A stretch of DNA of 64,000 bases from Isoetes taiwanensis (taxonomy: Eukaryota; Streptophyta; Lycopodiopsida; Isoetales; Isoetaceae). Below, piece after piece: positions 48,842 to 60,350 of the stretch. Where the stretch lies: the NCBI GenBank assembly GCA_021234155.1, contig JAJEKV010000002.1, positions 29,449,115 through 29,513,114 of the forward strand, given 5' to 3'. Position numbers and translations under genes: made by a program. The first letter of the stretch is position 1. Every line of letters begins with the position of its first letter. A model generated the notes under the pieces. That model was not told the DNA's origin. It saw only the letters and a list, made by a program, of their open reading frames with translations, and ran no database searches.

Positions 48842-49982
48842 AGGTGTAGCTCAATGGCAAACTTGAAAAACCATCAAACCACACCAAGCTACCAAAATTG
48901 CTGGGAAATATATACATATCACCTTCATCCTAGCAGCCGAATCATGTTCAATGTAGCTACTTTATAACATATTGGTTTCTTGTTTTTGTTATAAGAGTTT
49001 CTTTGCATGAGAAAAGTTCCTGCCTCTATGTGATCTTTTGTGTTTGTGAACAGTTCATTGAGAAGATTAAACAGGAGAGCATTGATAAGCTTAGCAATTG
49101 AACAAGCAAACTATCTGTGATTTTAACCCTATATGTAGTGTAGTAGCTCATATATATATAGTGTGTTGTGTTTTGTTGTTGCAAATGAAACTACTAATAA
49201 CAAAAGCAAACACCACAAAAGACAGGGCATGGGGCAAATTACAAAGAATTTGTACAATTTTCCACCATAATTTGTAAGTAAAGAACCCAAGATGATCACA
49301 TATCACTGCAGAGAGGAACATGAGAAGAAGATTCATTGATGGCAAAAGAGAGCAAGAAGGCGCGGATGATGCGAAGAAGGAGATCGAGAAGCATTTGGGA
49401 CAAGAGGAGCATGGAAGAAGCTCGGGAGGCGGCGACTTCGGCAGAAGAACAAAAGGAACCACATGCCATGATCCAATGGAGAAGGCAAGAAAGCAAAAGC
49501 CAAGAGACATGGAAGGGGTTTACAAGGGGCTCCTTTTTCCATGCAATAACATTGGAGATAGAGGGGGCGGTTATCAGCCGGTAGAAGCGCGAGAGGTCGG
49601 TGATCCACCACCATAGCCGGTGGATGAACAGAAGCAAATTTGCGAAAGCGAGGCTGCAGAATGCGTACCGAAGTCTCCAGTCGCAGAAAATCTCCTCCTC
49701 TGCAAAATCCATCCCGCCTGGGAGAGCGCTTTGATTCTACTTCTTTTGAAGGAGAAAAATCCCCCCGTTTGGCCCAGTCGTGAAGCACGTATTCTTGGGC
49801 CCATCCAATATCGTGCTCCTATTTTGGCCTTCCCAGTCTTAGCGCATTTGGAGCTTAAACCGCCGGAAGTCCCTTTCTTGGCCATTTCCTGATTTTTGGT
49901 CAACCACTTCTGCTCTGTATTTTATTTTAACTACCCGTCGAATACCATTCCTGAGCCTATATTCCTTTAATATTATAAACAC
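48842..49982. repeat. 1.14-kb direct repeat, left copy
   Basis: Matches 55515-56748 in the same orientation, starting AGGTGTAGCTCAATGGC and ending TATTATAAACAC. Overlapping open frames on both strands (for example 49296-49712 minus, 49320-49616 plus) are kept in both copies, but none matches a family I know. I see no TG...CA ends. Confidence 0.88.
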
Positions 49983-49984
49983 AG

Positions 49985-52018
49985 AAGAACCAATACGTCC
50001 TTGTAAGCCCCTTGCTGTACATGTGCAGAAATAGTTACATTCCAGGCCATTAAATCTCTGTTAGGAAGTTTATCAAAAGTTCTTCGTGATTCTCATATGC
50101 TATAGTATTTTCTGTCTCCAATATTTTCTGTCTCCAAATGATTTTCACATCTGCATGTAATAAGACAACTTCAGTTACAGACAACATGCTTGAGGATGCA
50201 TGAAGAGTCTCAATAAATGTAATCTTAATCTTTGCTTCTGCATTTCTTGAAATAGCTGCAATTCTTTTAGGATTCGTATTAACTAGTTTTTGGGAGCTTC
50301 TCAGGCCTAATTCAATTTCTGTAAACCTTTCAGGCGCTAAGCAAAGCCAACCATGTCTCCTGTTTGCCATTAACTGTTGAAAGTTGTGAATTTCGTCTTC
50401 AAGAGAAGGTGCATGCCAAACATGGTGTCAAATTCCTTGCTCACCGTTGCATCTTAGGAGATACGTGACTATTGACTTGAAAAACATGTACCTAGCGACT
50501 TTTACAGATCATTCTTTGGGTTTTTCCATCCATGCTCATGCTTGAAAACAGAGTTTGCTTGCTCAGGTGATGGCCCTCTTTCTACGCTGCTGTGAAATTA
50601 GAAAGCCTTGAATTTAGAAACATTCTGGTTTATTTGAGATGTTTACACAACGAATTTGAAAAATATGTACCTAGCGACTTTTATAGATCATTGTTTAAGC
50701 TATTCGATCCATGCTCATGCTTCAGAAACAGAGTTTGCTTGCTGAAGTTATGGCCCTCTTTCTACGCTGCTGTAAAATTAGAACAGCAAATGGATTTTGC
50801 TATATTTGAGCCATTTACAGTAGGAATCTCAAAATTATGTGCCTAGCAATATTCTTAGGTCTTCCCTTGATCTTTTCAATGGATACTCTTGCGCAAAGAT
50901 AGAGCTTGCATTTGAAAAGTATGTTAAATTCTTACGGCCAGCCAACAAGCTTTACCACTAGCTTTGTGCATCTTAATCATATTTTATTATTTGATATATA
51001 TGCTTCAGATGGCGAGACATCATTTGGAGGTATGAAATGACAATATAACCTGTGGTAATACAGATGAATTAAAACTAGGCCTTTTTTTCCAACAAATTTA
51101 GCTTCAATATGCTTCAGCATAAGGAAGATATCAGTGTATCAGGAAATATTTTGTACTTGGATACATTTTGACATCAGGCATGTCAAATACCGTGCATCAT
51201 AATGACATGCATCTATTTTTCAATTTCATCTACTTTTTAGTTTTGCATTGGACTCATTATATGGGCTTGTCATGCTTGTGTTTTTGCAGGTTTGAAGAAT
51301 CCAAGCAAAGATGCTGCATATTCTCTGGAGGCTATCTACGTGTTATTTAAGGTGATGAGAAAAGCAATCTACCATGGATGATTTCTGAAATATGTGCAAT
51401 GTCATTTTGCTGCAAAAAACATTTAGTCTTCTATTTGGAGAAATTGATAAGTTTTACCCGACATGCGTCTTTATCACTTCTCTTCATAAGGTATGGTTTG
51501 GGATCTACACTCCCTGCTGAGCTGCTTGAAAGAGCCTGATTGCACGGTGCATTATAGACCGAGAGGTCCTTATTTCTTTTTGTGTCGGAACTCTTGCTTT
51601 ACTGCACTAAAAGAGACGAGAGTTTCCATCCTTTTCTAGAGAAATTTAGCATACACATCTTGGCATCGCTTATTGGATTCAGTGTTGCAAGGCCATGGGC
51701 ATGGATTGATTATTTGCAGTTTCTGTTTATTGTTTCGCATGTTGTTCTACATCTGTTTATGGTATTGTAATATGATTCGTGGGATGGATAGAGGATCCTT
51801 GCATATAAGTATCATTTGTTTATTACTGCATCCAGCCCCAACATATGATGTAGAGTACAAGGCTATACTAAAGTGTAATCTATCTCTGAATGCCTCCATT
51901 TTTTTGCAAAGGAATACCTTCCCGTGGAGTCTCTATATTTCGAAGGACTTCCTTGCATGTTGTAGATCATAATTCTCTTCGACCATGATTTCCTTGATAA
52001 GGACCACTTTAGGTAAAT
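49985..52018. other. Between direct repeats, first part
   Basis: No supported gene. An exon-like block at 51290-51351 (after TTTTTGCAG, reading GLKNPSKDAAYSLEAIYVLF) ends before GTGATG, and YGLGSTLPAELLERA occurs near 51492-51540. Both look protein-derived but are unrecognised. Confidence 0.35.
50480..50790. repeat. 179-bp tandem duplication
   Basis: ATGTACCTAGCGACTTTT through CCCTCTTTCTACGCTGCTGT occurs at about 50486 and 50665. Confidence 0.85.
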
Positions 52019-52640
52019 GGCTGGGACATGTGTTGATTAGTATTCCTAACCTCATCATTTCTAAATTTGCAGATTCAAAACTAGCCTTGAATCGATTGAG
52101 CTTGTGAAGAAATTGAAGCCAGCCTTGAATTAGTCGAGATCACGAACTATGGGTGCGTAGATGGTATTGTTTACTTTGTAGAATTTGAAATCTTAAATGG
52201 AGCTGGCTTGACTTGATTGAACTTGTGAACATGTTTGAAGTCCGTTGTGTGATGGATTGCACCTACGTGAAGGCTTTAACAGTACCAGTACTACAGGGAT
52301 GTAACAGATAGTTTACATCATTCCAAGTTGCAGCACTGAATTTATTCTGTTGAGCCTTTTTGCTTCCTTTATCAGACTATGCCAACTGGCTTGCAGACCA
52401 CCTTGCATTTTGTGTTGTACCTCATAACTGGCTTTAATTTTAACAGGCCTAGTTTTGTTTCTTTAAGTTGTCTTGAGAACCATTCATGCATATTTTGATT
52501 GTATAGGACATGTATTGATTATTATTTCTAATGTCATGATTTGTAAATTTGCAGATTCAGAACTAGACTTAAACTGATTGAGCTTCCAGAGAATTTGAAG
52601 CCAGCCCTGAATCAGTTCAGGCTATGAACCACAGGTGTGC
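52019..52640. repeat. Diverged duplication, period about 480 bp
   Basis: GGACATGTRTTGATTA through TTTGCAGATTCARAACTAG and GAAGCCAGCC occurs at 52023-52150 and 52507-52640. No frame is maintained. Confidence 0.7.
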
Positions 52641-52756
52641 AGATGCTACCAATGGAAAATGATGTATCAAAGTTAGTTTAACAGTTCGGTGCGTATACTT
52701 TGTAGAAGTTGTCCTTTCAAGTTTGTGAAAGCATGATTTCATTTTGCCAATTTGTC

Positions 52757-53720
52757 AAGTTATTACGTGTCTAATGCATCTAATGTGTCAAGTTATTACG
52801 TGTCTAATGCATCTAATGTGTCTAACGTAATAAAACATATGATTGTTGGCAATAAATCCTGCCCTGGACCTACGCCTTCTAAATGGACAAATGCACAATC
52901 TCATCATTCTCAACTATAACAATGCTTTCAAACTTAAAATGTCTTACATGTCTAATGCATCTAAAGCATTTAACACAATCAAATATATCATTAGTGATGA
53001 TAAATTCAGCCCCACACTTCTAAACAAACAAATCCACATTTAAGCAATGCTCGCATTTTCACAACCTTAAAAAGCAAGCAATTATTTTTCCCTAGTTCAA
53101 CGTTCTCACACAAGAACTAAATAAAAACATGATAATCATTATTACTGCCCCCTACACATAGCACTGCAAAATATCCCAACCAGCAAAGATACAATTTCAG
53201 GAACTTCATACAATCGTGTGCATGATCCATCACTTCACCAATAAATAGAATATCAATCCCATGTTCTTTATAATAATCGTGCACTCAACATATGCCTCCA
53301 TACATTACTATAAAACAATTTCATAACTTATCACATGTCTAATGCATCTAATGTACTTACCAACCATAGATCCTCCCCCACAATTATAATTCCCCCTTGG
53401 CATACAACTTCTATGTGCTACAATCAGCTACCCAATGAGTAAACCTTCACAACATTAAAAACTAAACAGGTTATTTTCTCCTAATGCCTTTAAAGGAGCA
53501 TATATCACATTTGAAGGATCTTCCAACCGAACGTGCAAGTAATCTTGCATGCAATGGAGTGCTATAATACAATGCATTTGGATACAAACTTGTGACCTTT
53601 GGCGCATCCTAGTGCATTTAAGGAAACATTATGCCTCGATCCATTACTATAAAATGATTTCATAACTTATTGCATGTCTACTGCATGTAATGTAATAACA
53701 TATATACTTATCAATAATAA
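52757..53720. repeat. Family of TGTCTAATGCATCTAATG units
   Basis: The motif with following ATAAATCCT and ACAACTATAAT words recurs near 52770, 52803, 52948, 53335 and 53675. The first two are an exact tandem pair. The region is A/C-rich and non-coding. Confidence 0.65.
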
Positions 53721-54059
53721 ATCCTCCTCCACAACTATAATTTTGAAGCTGACAAATCCATACATTAACGTAAGACAAAATTATAGTTGACAACCCATGA
53801 ACTTTCCTTACATGCTCTGCCTTTTCATATAATAGAAATACCATAACAATCAACCTTAACTCTTAACCAACAACCACAACTTCTATGCACTATAACTATT
53901 TGGTCAGTGGTTGAATTTTCACAACCTTCAAAAGGAATGCCAAGGGAGCGAGTTGATAAGTTTTGACTAGTCAACTAACGAATAAGCACTTCAACCTAAA
54001 ATAGGAGTCGCTAACAATAATAAATTCTGAAAAGTTCCTAAAACTAATAACTTCTTACT

Positions 54060-54440
54060 CGAATGTGAGGGAATCTTCACAAGATATATGACAACCTAGA
54101 GGAATCTAGTAAAATCTAGGGGAACCTTTATGAAATCAGAGGGAAATTTTGGACAATCTAGGGGAAGTGATAGAATCTAACGGAATCTAGCAAAATCTTA
54201 TAAAATCTTTGAGAATGTAGGTGACTCGAACAGAATCTGAGGGAATCTCCATAGAATTTGATTGAATCCTACAAAATCTGAAAGAATCTACGGGAATCAT
54301 CATATATCTTGGAGAATCTAAGGGAACCTAAAGAAATGTAGGGGAATCTAGCAGGATTTGCATAAAATTTTAGAAAACCTAGAACAATCTCCATAAACTC
54401 TTAGAAAACTTAGATAAACCTTCGTAGAATCTAAGGAAGT
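54060..54440. repeat. GAATCTAGGG-type degenerate minisatellite
   Basis: At least 20 variants of GAATCTAGGGAA or AAATCTAGNAA follow one another with irregular spacing of about 12-30 bases. No open frame spans it. Confidence 0.75.
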
Positions 54441-54834
54441 TAAAACATTAAAAACCTTGCTACTCACCTACCTCCTTTTCCACCATAAGGACATGCTAAA
54501 AGCAAGAACACGCGTCGTAGGATCGATTAAAAAACTTGTTATATATATGTTGTGATAAATATATGTAACATCAAGTTGTTCCAGAAACATACAATGCCCT
54601 AAGTAGTCTATTTATAGACTTAGGCTGTCCCTTTTTGTCATCCATAAAGTCAGAGTTGTCTTTAAGCTCTCGTCTAACATTGAATCAATTCAAAAACTGT
54701 AGTATCTAATGCCCTAATTCGACTTTAATTTTATATTACAAACACCAGCCACACCATATCCTACAATTTGCTATGCAAAGTAATCAAACGTGCTTTTGCT
54801 AGTTTCTTTTTTTTGTGTACGAATTTGAAATTTG

Positions 54835-55000
54835 AATTTTGCGTACGCGAAACCTTCTAAACCGCGTACGCGAAACTTTTTTCGCGTATACGAAACAGTA
54901 TAAAGCGCGGAGCAAAATTTTTTTTTTTGAATTTCGCGTACGCGAAACCTTCTAAACCGCGTACGCGAAACAGTATAAAGCGCGGAACCAAAAAAAAAAA
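54835..55000. repeat. CGCGTACGCG palindrome cluster
   Basis: GCGTACGCGAAAC occurs four times, with a variant TTCGCGTATACGAAAC, in 130 bases. At 54932-54947 it forms the perfect palindrome TTTCGCGTACGCGAAA. The block with CCTTCTAAACCGCG and CAGTATAAAGCGCGGA is partly duplicated (54839-54923 and 54930-54988). It is strongly CpG-rich within AT-rich DNA. Confidence 0.85.
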
Positions 55001-55009
55001 AAAAACGAT

Positions 55010-55514
55010 CTGAAAGATATCAGATTTAAGACAAGAAATCTCATTTGGGAAATCCAGCTTTAATATTTGCAGCCCTGGATAAGATTAGGTGCTGAAACTT
55101 ATCCAAGCCTTGATAAGGATCATTAACAGGAAGAAAAAAGACTAAAAAAAGACAAAAGATCAACATATAAATAGGAAGAAAGAACAATAGAGAAATAAAA
55201 CTAAATCCAAGTCTAAAATTGCCAAGCCTTCTGTTGTGCCTTCTTGCTAGTTTTTTTTTTTTTTACATCGACCCTACCAGGCCCTCTGACCTTTTCATTA
55301 ATTCTAGCCTATCCACATGTCACTTCCACCTCAGCAAAATCTCACATAGCATTATAAAAAACCGTTAGATCTTCATTTTCCAAAATCTAAGGCCATGAAA
55401 ATTAGATAAGCTTGAAAATCATAGTACACCATTTGTCAAGGTAAGGTCACCTTTGACTAGATTTCCCCGATAAGGAAAATTACTAAACCTAGAATAACTG
55501 AAACGAAGGCTCAA
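55010..55514. other. Intergenic before the right direct repeat
   Basis: No gene. The part 55424-55510 is a copy of 39792-39877. Confidence 0.5.
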
Positions 55515-56748
55515 AGGTGTAGCTCAATGGCAAACTTGAAAAACCATCAAACCACACCAAGCTACCAAAATTGTTGGGAAATATATACATATCACCTTCA
55601 TCCCAGTAGCTGAATCATGTTCAATTTAGCTACTTTATAACTTACTGGTTTCTTGTTTTCTATTTGTGATTTTTGTTATAAGAGTTTCTTTGCATGAGGA
55701 AAAGTTCCTGCCTCCATGTGATCTTTTTAGTGTTTACGAGAGTTCATTGAGAAGATTAAACACCCTCCATGTGATCTTTTTAGTGTTTACGAGAGTTCAG
55801 AGCATTGATAAGCTTAGCAATTGAACAAACAAACTAAATGTGATTTTAACCCCATATGTAGTGTAGTAGCTCATATATATATAGTGTGTTGTGTTTTGTT
55901 GTTGCAATGAAACTACTAATAACAAAAGCAAACACCAAAAAAGACAGGGCATAGGGCAAATTACAAAGAATTTGTACAATTTTCCGCCATAATTTGTAAG
56001 TAAAGAACCCAAGATGATCACACATCACTACAGAGAGGAACATGAGAAGAAGATTCATTGATGGCAAAAGAGAGCAAGAAGGCGCGGATGATGCGAAGAA
56101 GGAGATCGAGAAGCATTTGGGACAAGAGGAGCATGGAAGAAGCTCGGGAGGCGGCGACTTCGGCAGAAGAACAAAAGGAACCACATGCCATGATCCAATG
56201 GAGAAGGCAAGAAAGCAAAAGCCAAGAGACATGGAGGGGGTTTAGAAGGGGCTCCTTTTTCCATGCAATAACATTGGAGATAGAGGGGGCGGTTATCAGC
56301 CGGTAGAAGCGCGAGAGGTCGGTGATCCACCACCATAGCCGGTGGATGAACAGAAGCAAATTAGCGAAAGCGAGGCTGCAGAATGCGTACCAAAGTCTCC
56401 AGTCGCAGAAAATGTCCTCCTCTGCAAAATCCATCCCGCCTGGGAGAGCGCTTTGATTCTACTTCTTTTGAAGGAGAAAAATTCCCCCTGTTTGGCCGAG
56501 TCGTGAAGCACGTATTCTTCTTTCAACGGAGAAAAATCCCCCCGTTTGGCCCAGTCGTGAAGCACGTATTCTTGGGCCCATCCAATATCGTGCTCCTATT
56601 TTGGCCTTCCCAGTCTTAGCGCATTTGGAGCTTAAACCGCCGGAAGTCCCTTTCTTGGCCATTTCCTGATTTTTGCTGCTCTGTATTTTATTTTAACTAC
56701 CCGTCGAATACCATTCCTGAGCCTATATTCCTTTAATATTATAAACAC
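55515..56748. repeat. 1.23-kb direct repeat, right copy
   Basis: Copy of 48842-49982 made longer by two internal tandem duplications: CTCCATGTGATCTTTTTAGT and following (about 55713-55798), and GGAGAAAAATYCCCCC with AGTCGTGAAGCACGTATTCT (about 56473-56573). Confidence 0.88.
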
Positions 56749-56963
56749 TCTGTATTCCTCTGATATTATCAGGCGTAATGAAGCATAGTTCTTTGCCGAA
56801 CGTGATTTCATAGCGGATCAGTGACCACGGTTCCATAAGTTGAAGAGCTGCCATTTCTTCTGCTTGAACACGGGTTCTGCTTGAATTGAATGGCTGAAAA
56901 TCTGATTCATGTTTTCCGATTCTTGATATTTTGTTGTTTCCGAAGCTTTGATATTTTGTTAGA

Positions 56964-57053
56964 GATAATGGGCGCCCCGTAGGCCCTTATGCGGTAAGGG
57001 CCTGGCGAGCCTGGTCCGCCGCACCCCGCAAGGGCCTGCGGGCGCCCATTTTC
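56964..57053. repeat. GC-rich hairpin with inverted ends
   Basis: AATGGGCGCCC at the left and GGGCGCCCATT at the right face each other, extending imperfectly through GTAGGCCCTTATGCGG and CCGCAAGGGCCTGC. The roughly 85-base GC-rich unit sits in AT-rich DNA. It could be a tiny MITE or a transcribed hairpin; no target-site duplication is obvious. Confidence 0.7.
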
Positions 57054-57099
57054 TCACCTAAAGTTAGGAGGAGAATATTTCACTGCCACGTGGTGCTGC

Positions 57100-58800
57100 C
57101 GTAGCCGTAGAATTTCAGTTAATCTATTATCAGCTAGCGTCGGAGGAGAGGAAGCCAGCATCGGAGGAGAGGAAGCCAGTTGCATCAGATTATTTGTTTT
57201 AAATATGGCGAAATATTCTTCCCCCAACTTTACGACATTTTGATCCCATATAACAATATAGAAACAGGGTCGCAATTATTCCCTGCGGCTTATTGTGATG
57301 CGACACGTGTTAGCTGCCTACAACACAGAATGGAAGTCGGGTCTTCCAATTCAGTGTGACTCCAGGTTAACAATGTTTTTTCACTAGCTTTAACAAAGTT
57401 TTTTCACTCATTGCTTAACACGAATCACAACAAATTCACAAAGACTTCAGATAGTTCCATAAAGATTGACCACAGACACTCACATAGGTTTAAGATAGAT
57501 CTTTTATGGTCAGATTTTACAATAGTGAAACAACACAGAGTTACACATACAAGAAATTTATCGCGGCGGCCGCCGCGAACATTTCTCGTTCCCGACTCCC
57601 CTGCATTTGGGGAAGCGAGTCAATGCATAAGGATATTCATGGATGGCCAAGGAAACATTTCCCTATATTGACTTACTTATAGATTTGCCCCGTAGCTTTG
57701 ATTCTTCCCACCCCCCTTTGCCATAGCCCTTATGACCTACAATTTAATATCAAGCACAGGGGCTACTTCCAGCTCACTTGTATAGCCTTCCTAGTAGAAT
57801 TTTTTGTTGTGTTGGGTTTTTTGTTGGTACATCATATTGCTTCAATCGATTCACTAGATGAAAATTTTGATCTATAGATTGATGAACGTCCTTTATTACA
57901 TGTTGATGAATCATCTAAATTGTGCTTTTTATGCATAAGAGGCCATGGAATAACAATAGTTGAAGGGGCAAGGAAATAGCAATTAGCAAGTTAAGAAAAT
58001 CTATAGTAAATTAGTAATACCTTGAGACATCAACCAAAAAATCAATGCATAGTGACTCACATCAAGTGACTCCCATTCAATCGCTACATAGAAATGCTTG
58101 ATCGATAGAGTTTTGGCATAACAAAAAGCTTTGTCCCTGCTTCCAAATCCCTGTTGAAGACCAACTACTCATTTATGTTGGCAAGCAAATCTTCACAATA
58201 TATCACACAAGCCTATGCATCGAACTTTTGGTGGCAAGACTAAATTATTCAACCTGTTAAAAACAACGGCCTACCATTTGCATATTGCAACAGAGCCTCT
58301 ACAAATGGAGCATTTGCATATTGCATATTTGCATAATCTATTCTATTCTATATGAAGCTGCAATCCCACTGCCCAATATGCAAAAATCGGATTTTGCTTG
58401 AATCTACTATGAATTTTGATCATGGAACTGCCCAATTGGAACAAGAATTCGGGTTGGGTCTCTTCTCCAGCAAGGTCTCTTCGTTTGCCAGATTATCCTA
58501 GGTGTGCTGCATGTGATTCATACCATTTCCTCCAATTTGGGATGTTGCCAGAGCCTTGACAATGAGGGAAGATGTATCTCGGGCCAGGCTTTTTTCATGC
58601 AAAAAGCTCTGGTTATGTGGCTTTTGTCTGGTTGGATTGTGTTCTACAAATTTAAACAGTCACTTACCATGCTCAGATCTGTTGGGTCTGTTGGGTAGCT
58701 TGAATATTTTCGACTGCCCAAATCAATCTGCCTCGAATTTTCCACATGGCCATGGAGGTATAAGCACAATGCCGGGTTGCAGTAACCACATTAACATATT
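57100..58800. other. Intergenic, no gene seen
   Basis: No supported gene. TCATCGGAGGAGAGGAAGCCAG-like words are duplicated near 57138-57180, and a (TTCTA)n scrap lies near 58337-58352. Frames at 57411-57671 and 58504-58906 have no known motif. Confidence 0.5.
57555..57578. repeat. TCGCGGCGG palindrome
   Basis: A perfect 18-base palindrome at 57561-57578, preceded by AAATTTA. The left half recurs at 30614-30629 and the whole in variant form at 19769-19801. Confidence 0.75.
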
Positions 58801-58804
58801 CCTT

Positions 58805-58844
58805 CCGTGGACGATAAAAGTACCTTCCTTCCTTCCTTCCTTCC
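58805..58844 (+). mobile_element. Solo LINE 3' tail with (TTCC)n
   Basis: CCGTGGACGATAAAAGTACC followed by TTCC repeats, as at the end of the + strand LINE (31780-31818). No LINE coding sequence precedes it. Confidence 0.6.
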
Positions 58845-58919
58845 ACGGATACCTAAACATCCTGAACTTTCCATATGAGGGCTCCCATCTCGCAAATCCT
58901 GCCTGATAAATCCAACAAA

Positions 58920-60340
58920 TCTTCCATCATTGGCAAAGAAAACATATTCAAAATCAAAATTTCAACCCAATCTGCCATATACCAAGGAATCCTCTGTTTG
59001 AGACTTGATTAAAGACTGATAATTTTTGTACATGGCATCATCTATGGCATCCAGGGCTCAAATTTGACGGTTTTCACGTCTGTTTTTGGCATTTTTGCCT
59101 GTCAAAACAAGCAAAAATAAAATTTGTATTGCAAATGAAAGATAGTCAATGACCAAATGCCTGTCATACAGAAGGGCCATCAAAATACATATTTGTCATT
59201 TGAAAGGCTAGAAATTTAAATTGTCCTGTCATTTTTTTTTTTCTTATCTTTTTGTAAATAAAATGATATAATATATAGGCCCATATACAAAAATATATGA
59301 TCCATCCAAACAACCTTTAAGGTAATAAATTTAAAAACACTTCATGGGCATAGCAAATTAGACACCATCCAACCATTGAAAAAAGGGAACGCTAGCTTGC
59401 ATTGGCCAGGGAATTGCCAAGGAATCGACCATGAATCGCCAGGGAATCGGTAAGGAATTGGCCATGAAATCGGCTAGGGAACCCCAACTTGCATCGATTT
59501 AGATTCAAGAGCCCTCTTGAGCTTACTCCTCGACAAATAGCTACAGGGTTCTTGGGCTCATACTACAGTCTATACTTGGGCTCTCTGATATGCTCTACTG
59601 CACCGAGATTTTTGAAGCCATATAATATTTAATTCAGACCCACAAAATATTTATGGACAAAACATACTTCTAAACCTCTACTTCAACAAACCTACAGAAT
59701 ACTTATATACGGGCCACTCTTGGGCTCATACTTGGGCTTCTGCTTGGCAAACAACACCGCCATTTTTGGGCTTACACTTGGGCTCTCTGATTGTTTTGCA
59801 TCAAGACTTTTGAAACCACCACTTCTACAAACCTATCTCATCTATTCATTCATGGAGCAAGATAAAGACAACATAAGTAAGTTCAGATTTGGATCATTTG
59901 CTCTATATTATTGTGATTTCTTGCTTTTTCTTGTTCCTTGCATTTCTGTAGTTTTCAAACTTTTATTATAGCGGTGGCTTCTTTAAGCTTAAAAAAAAAA
60001 GGAAGGAAGGCCAATCAATGTAGATCTATGCTTTCTTTCTGCAAATTCTCGAATAGCATATTTGGAAGCTCAGGCTCTCAAACGCAGCAGTAGCCTGACA
60101 TAGTTCTTGAGGAGACCATAGAAATTATAGAAGGTTCTTGTAATGTATAGAAGAACATACCTATTGTTCATGTACATTTAAAACTTGGTTATATTATTGC
60201 GAGTTTATAATAGACTTTATAACGTTCCTTTTTTTTTACAAAAAAATAGTTTCTGTCATTTGGAATTTTTGTCTTGCGTTTGAAAGGTTAAAATTGAAAG
60301 ACTTCCTGTCATGCGAAAGGCGTAAATTTTTTTTGCTTGT
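58920..60340. other. Intergenic, no gene seen
   Basis: Contains a short minisatellite at 59403-59480 (GCCAGGGAATYG and GCCATGAAATCG variants) and repeated ACTTGGGCTCTCTGAT near 59573 and 59775. No motif-bearing frame. Confidence 0.5.
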
Positions 60341-60350
60341 CACAAGAAAA

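Noticed and set aside
49296-49712. Hydrophobic minus frame as a membrane protein
   Set aside because: Duplicated non-coding repeat, overlapping frames on both strands, no family match and no splice logic.
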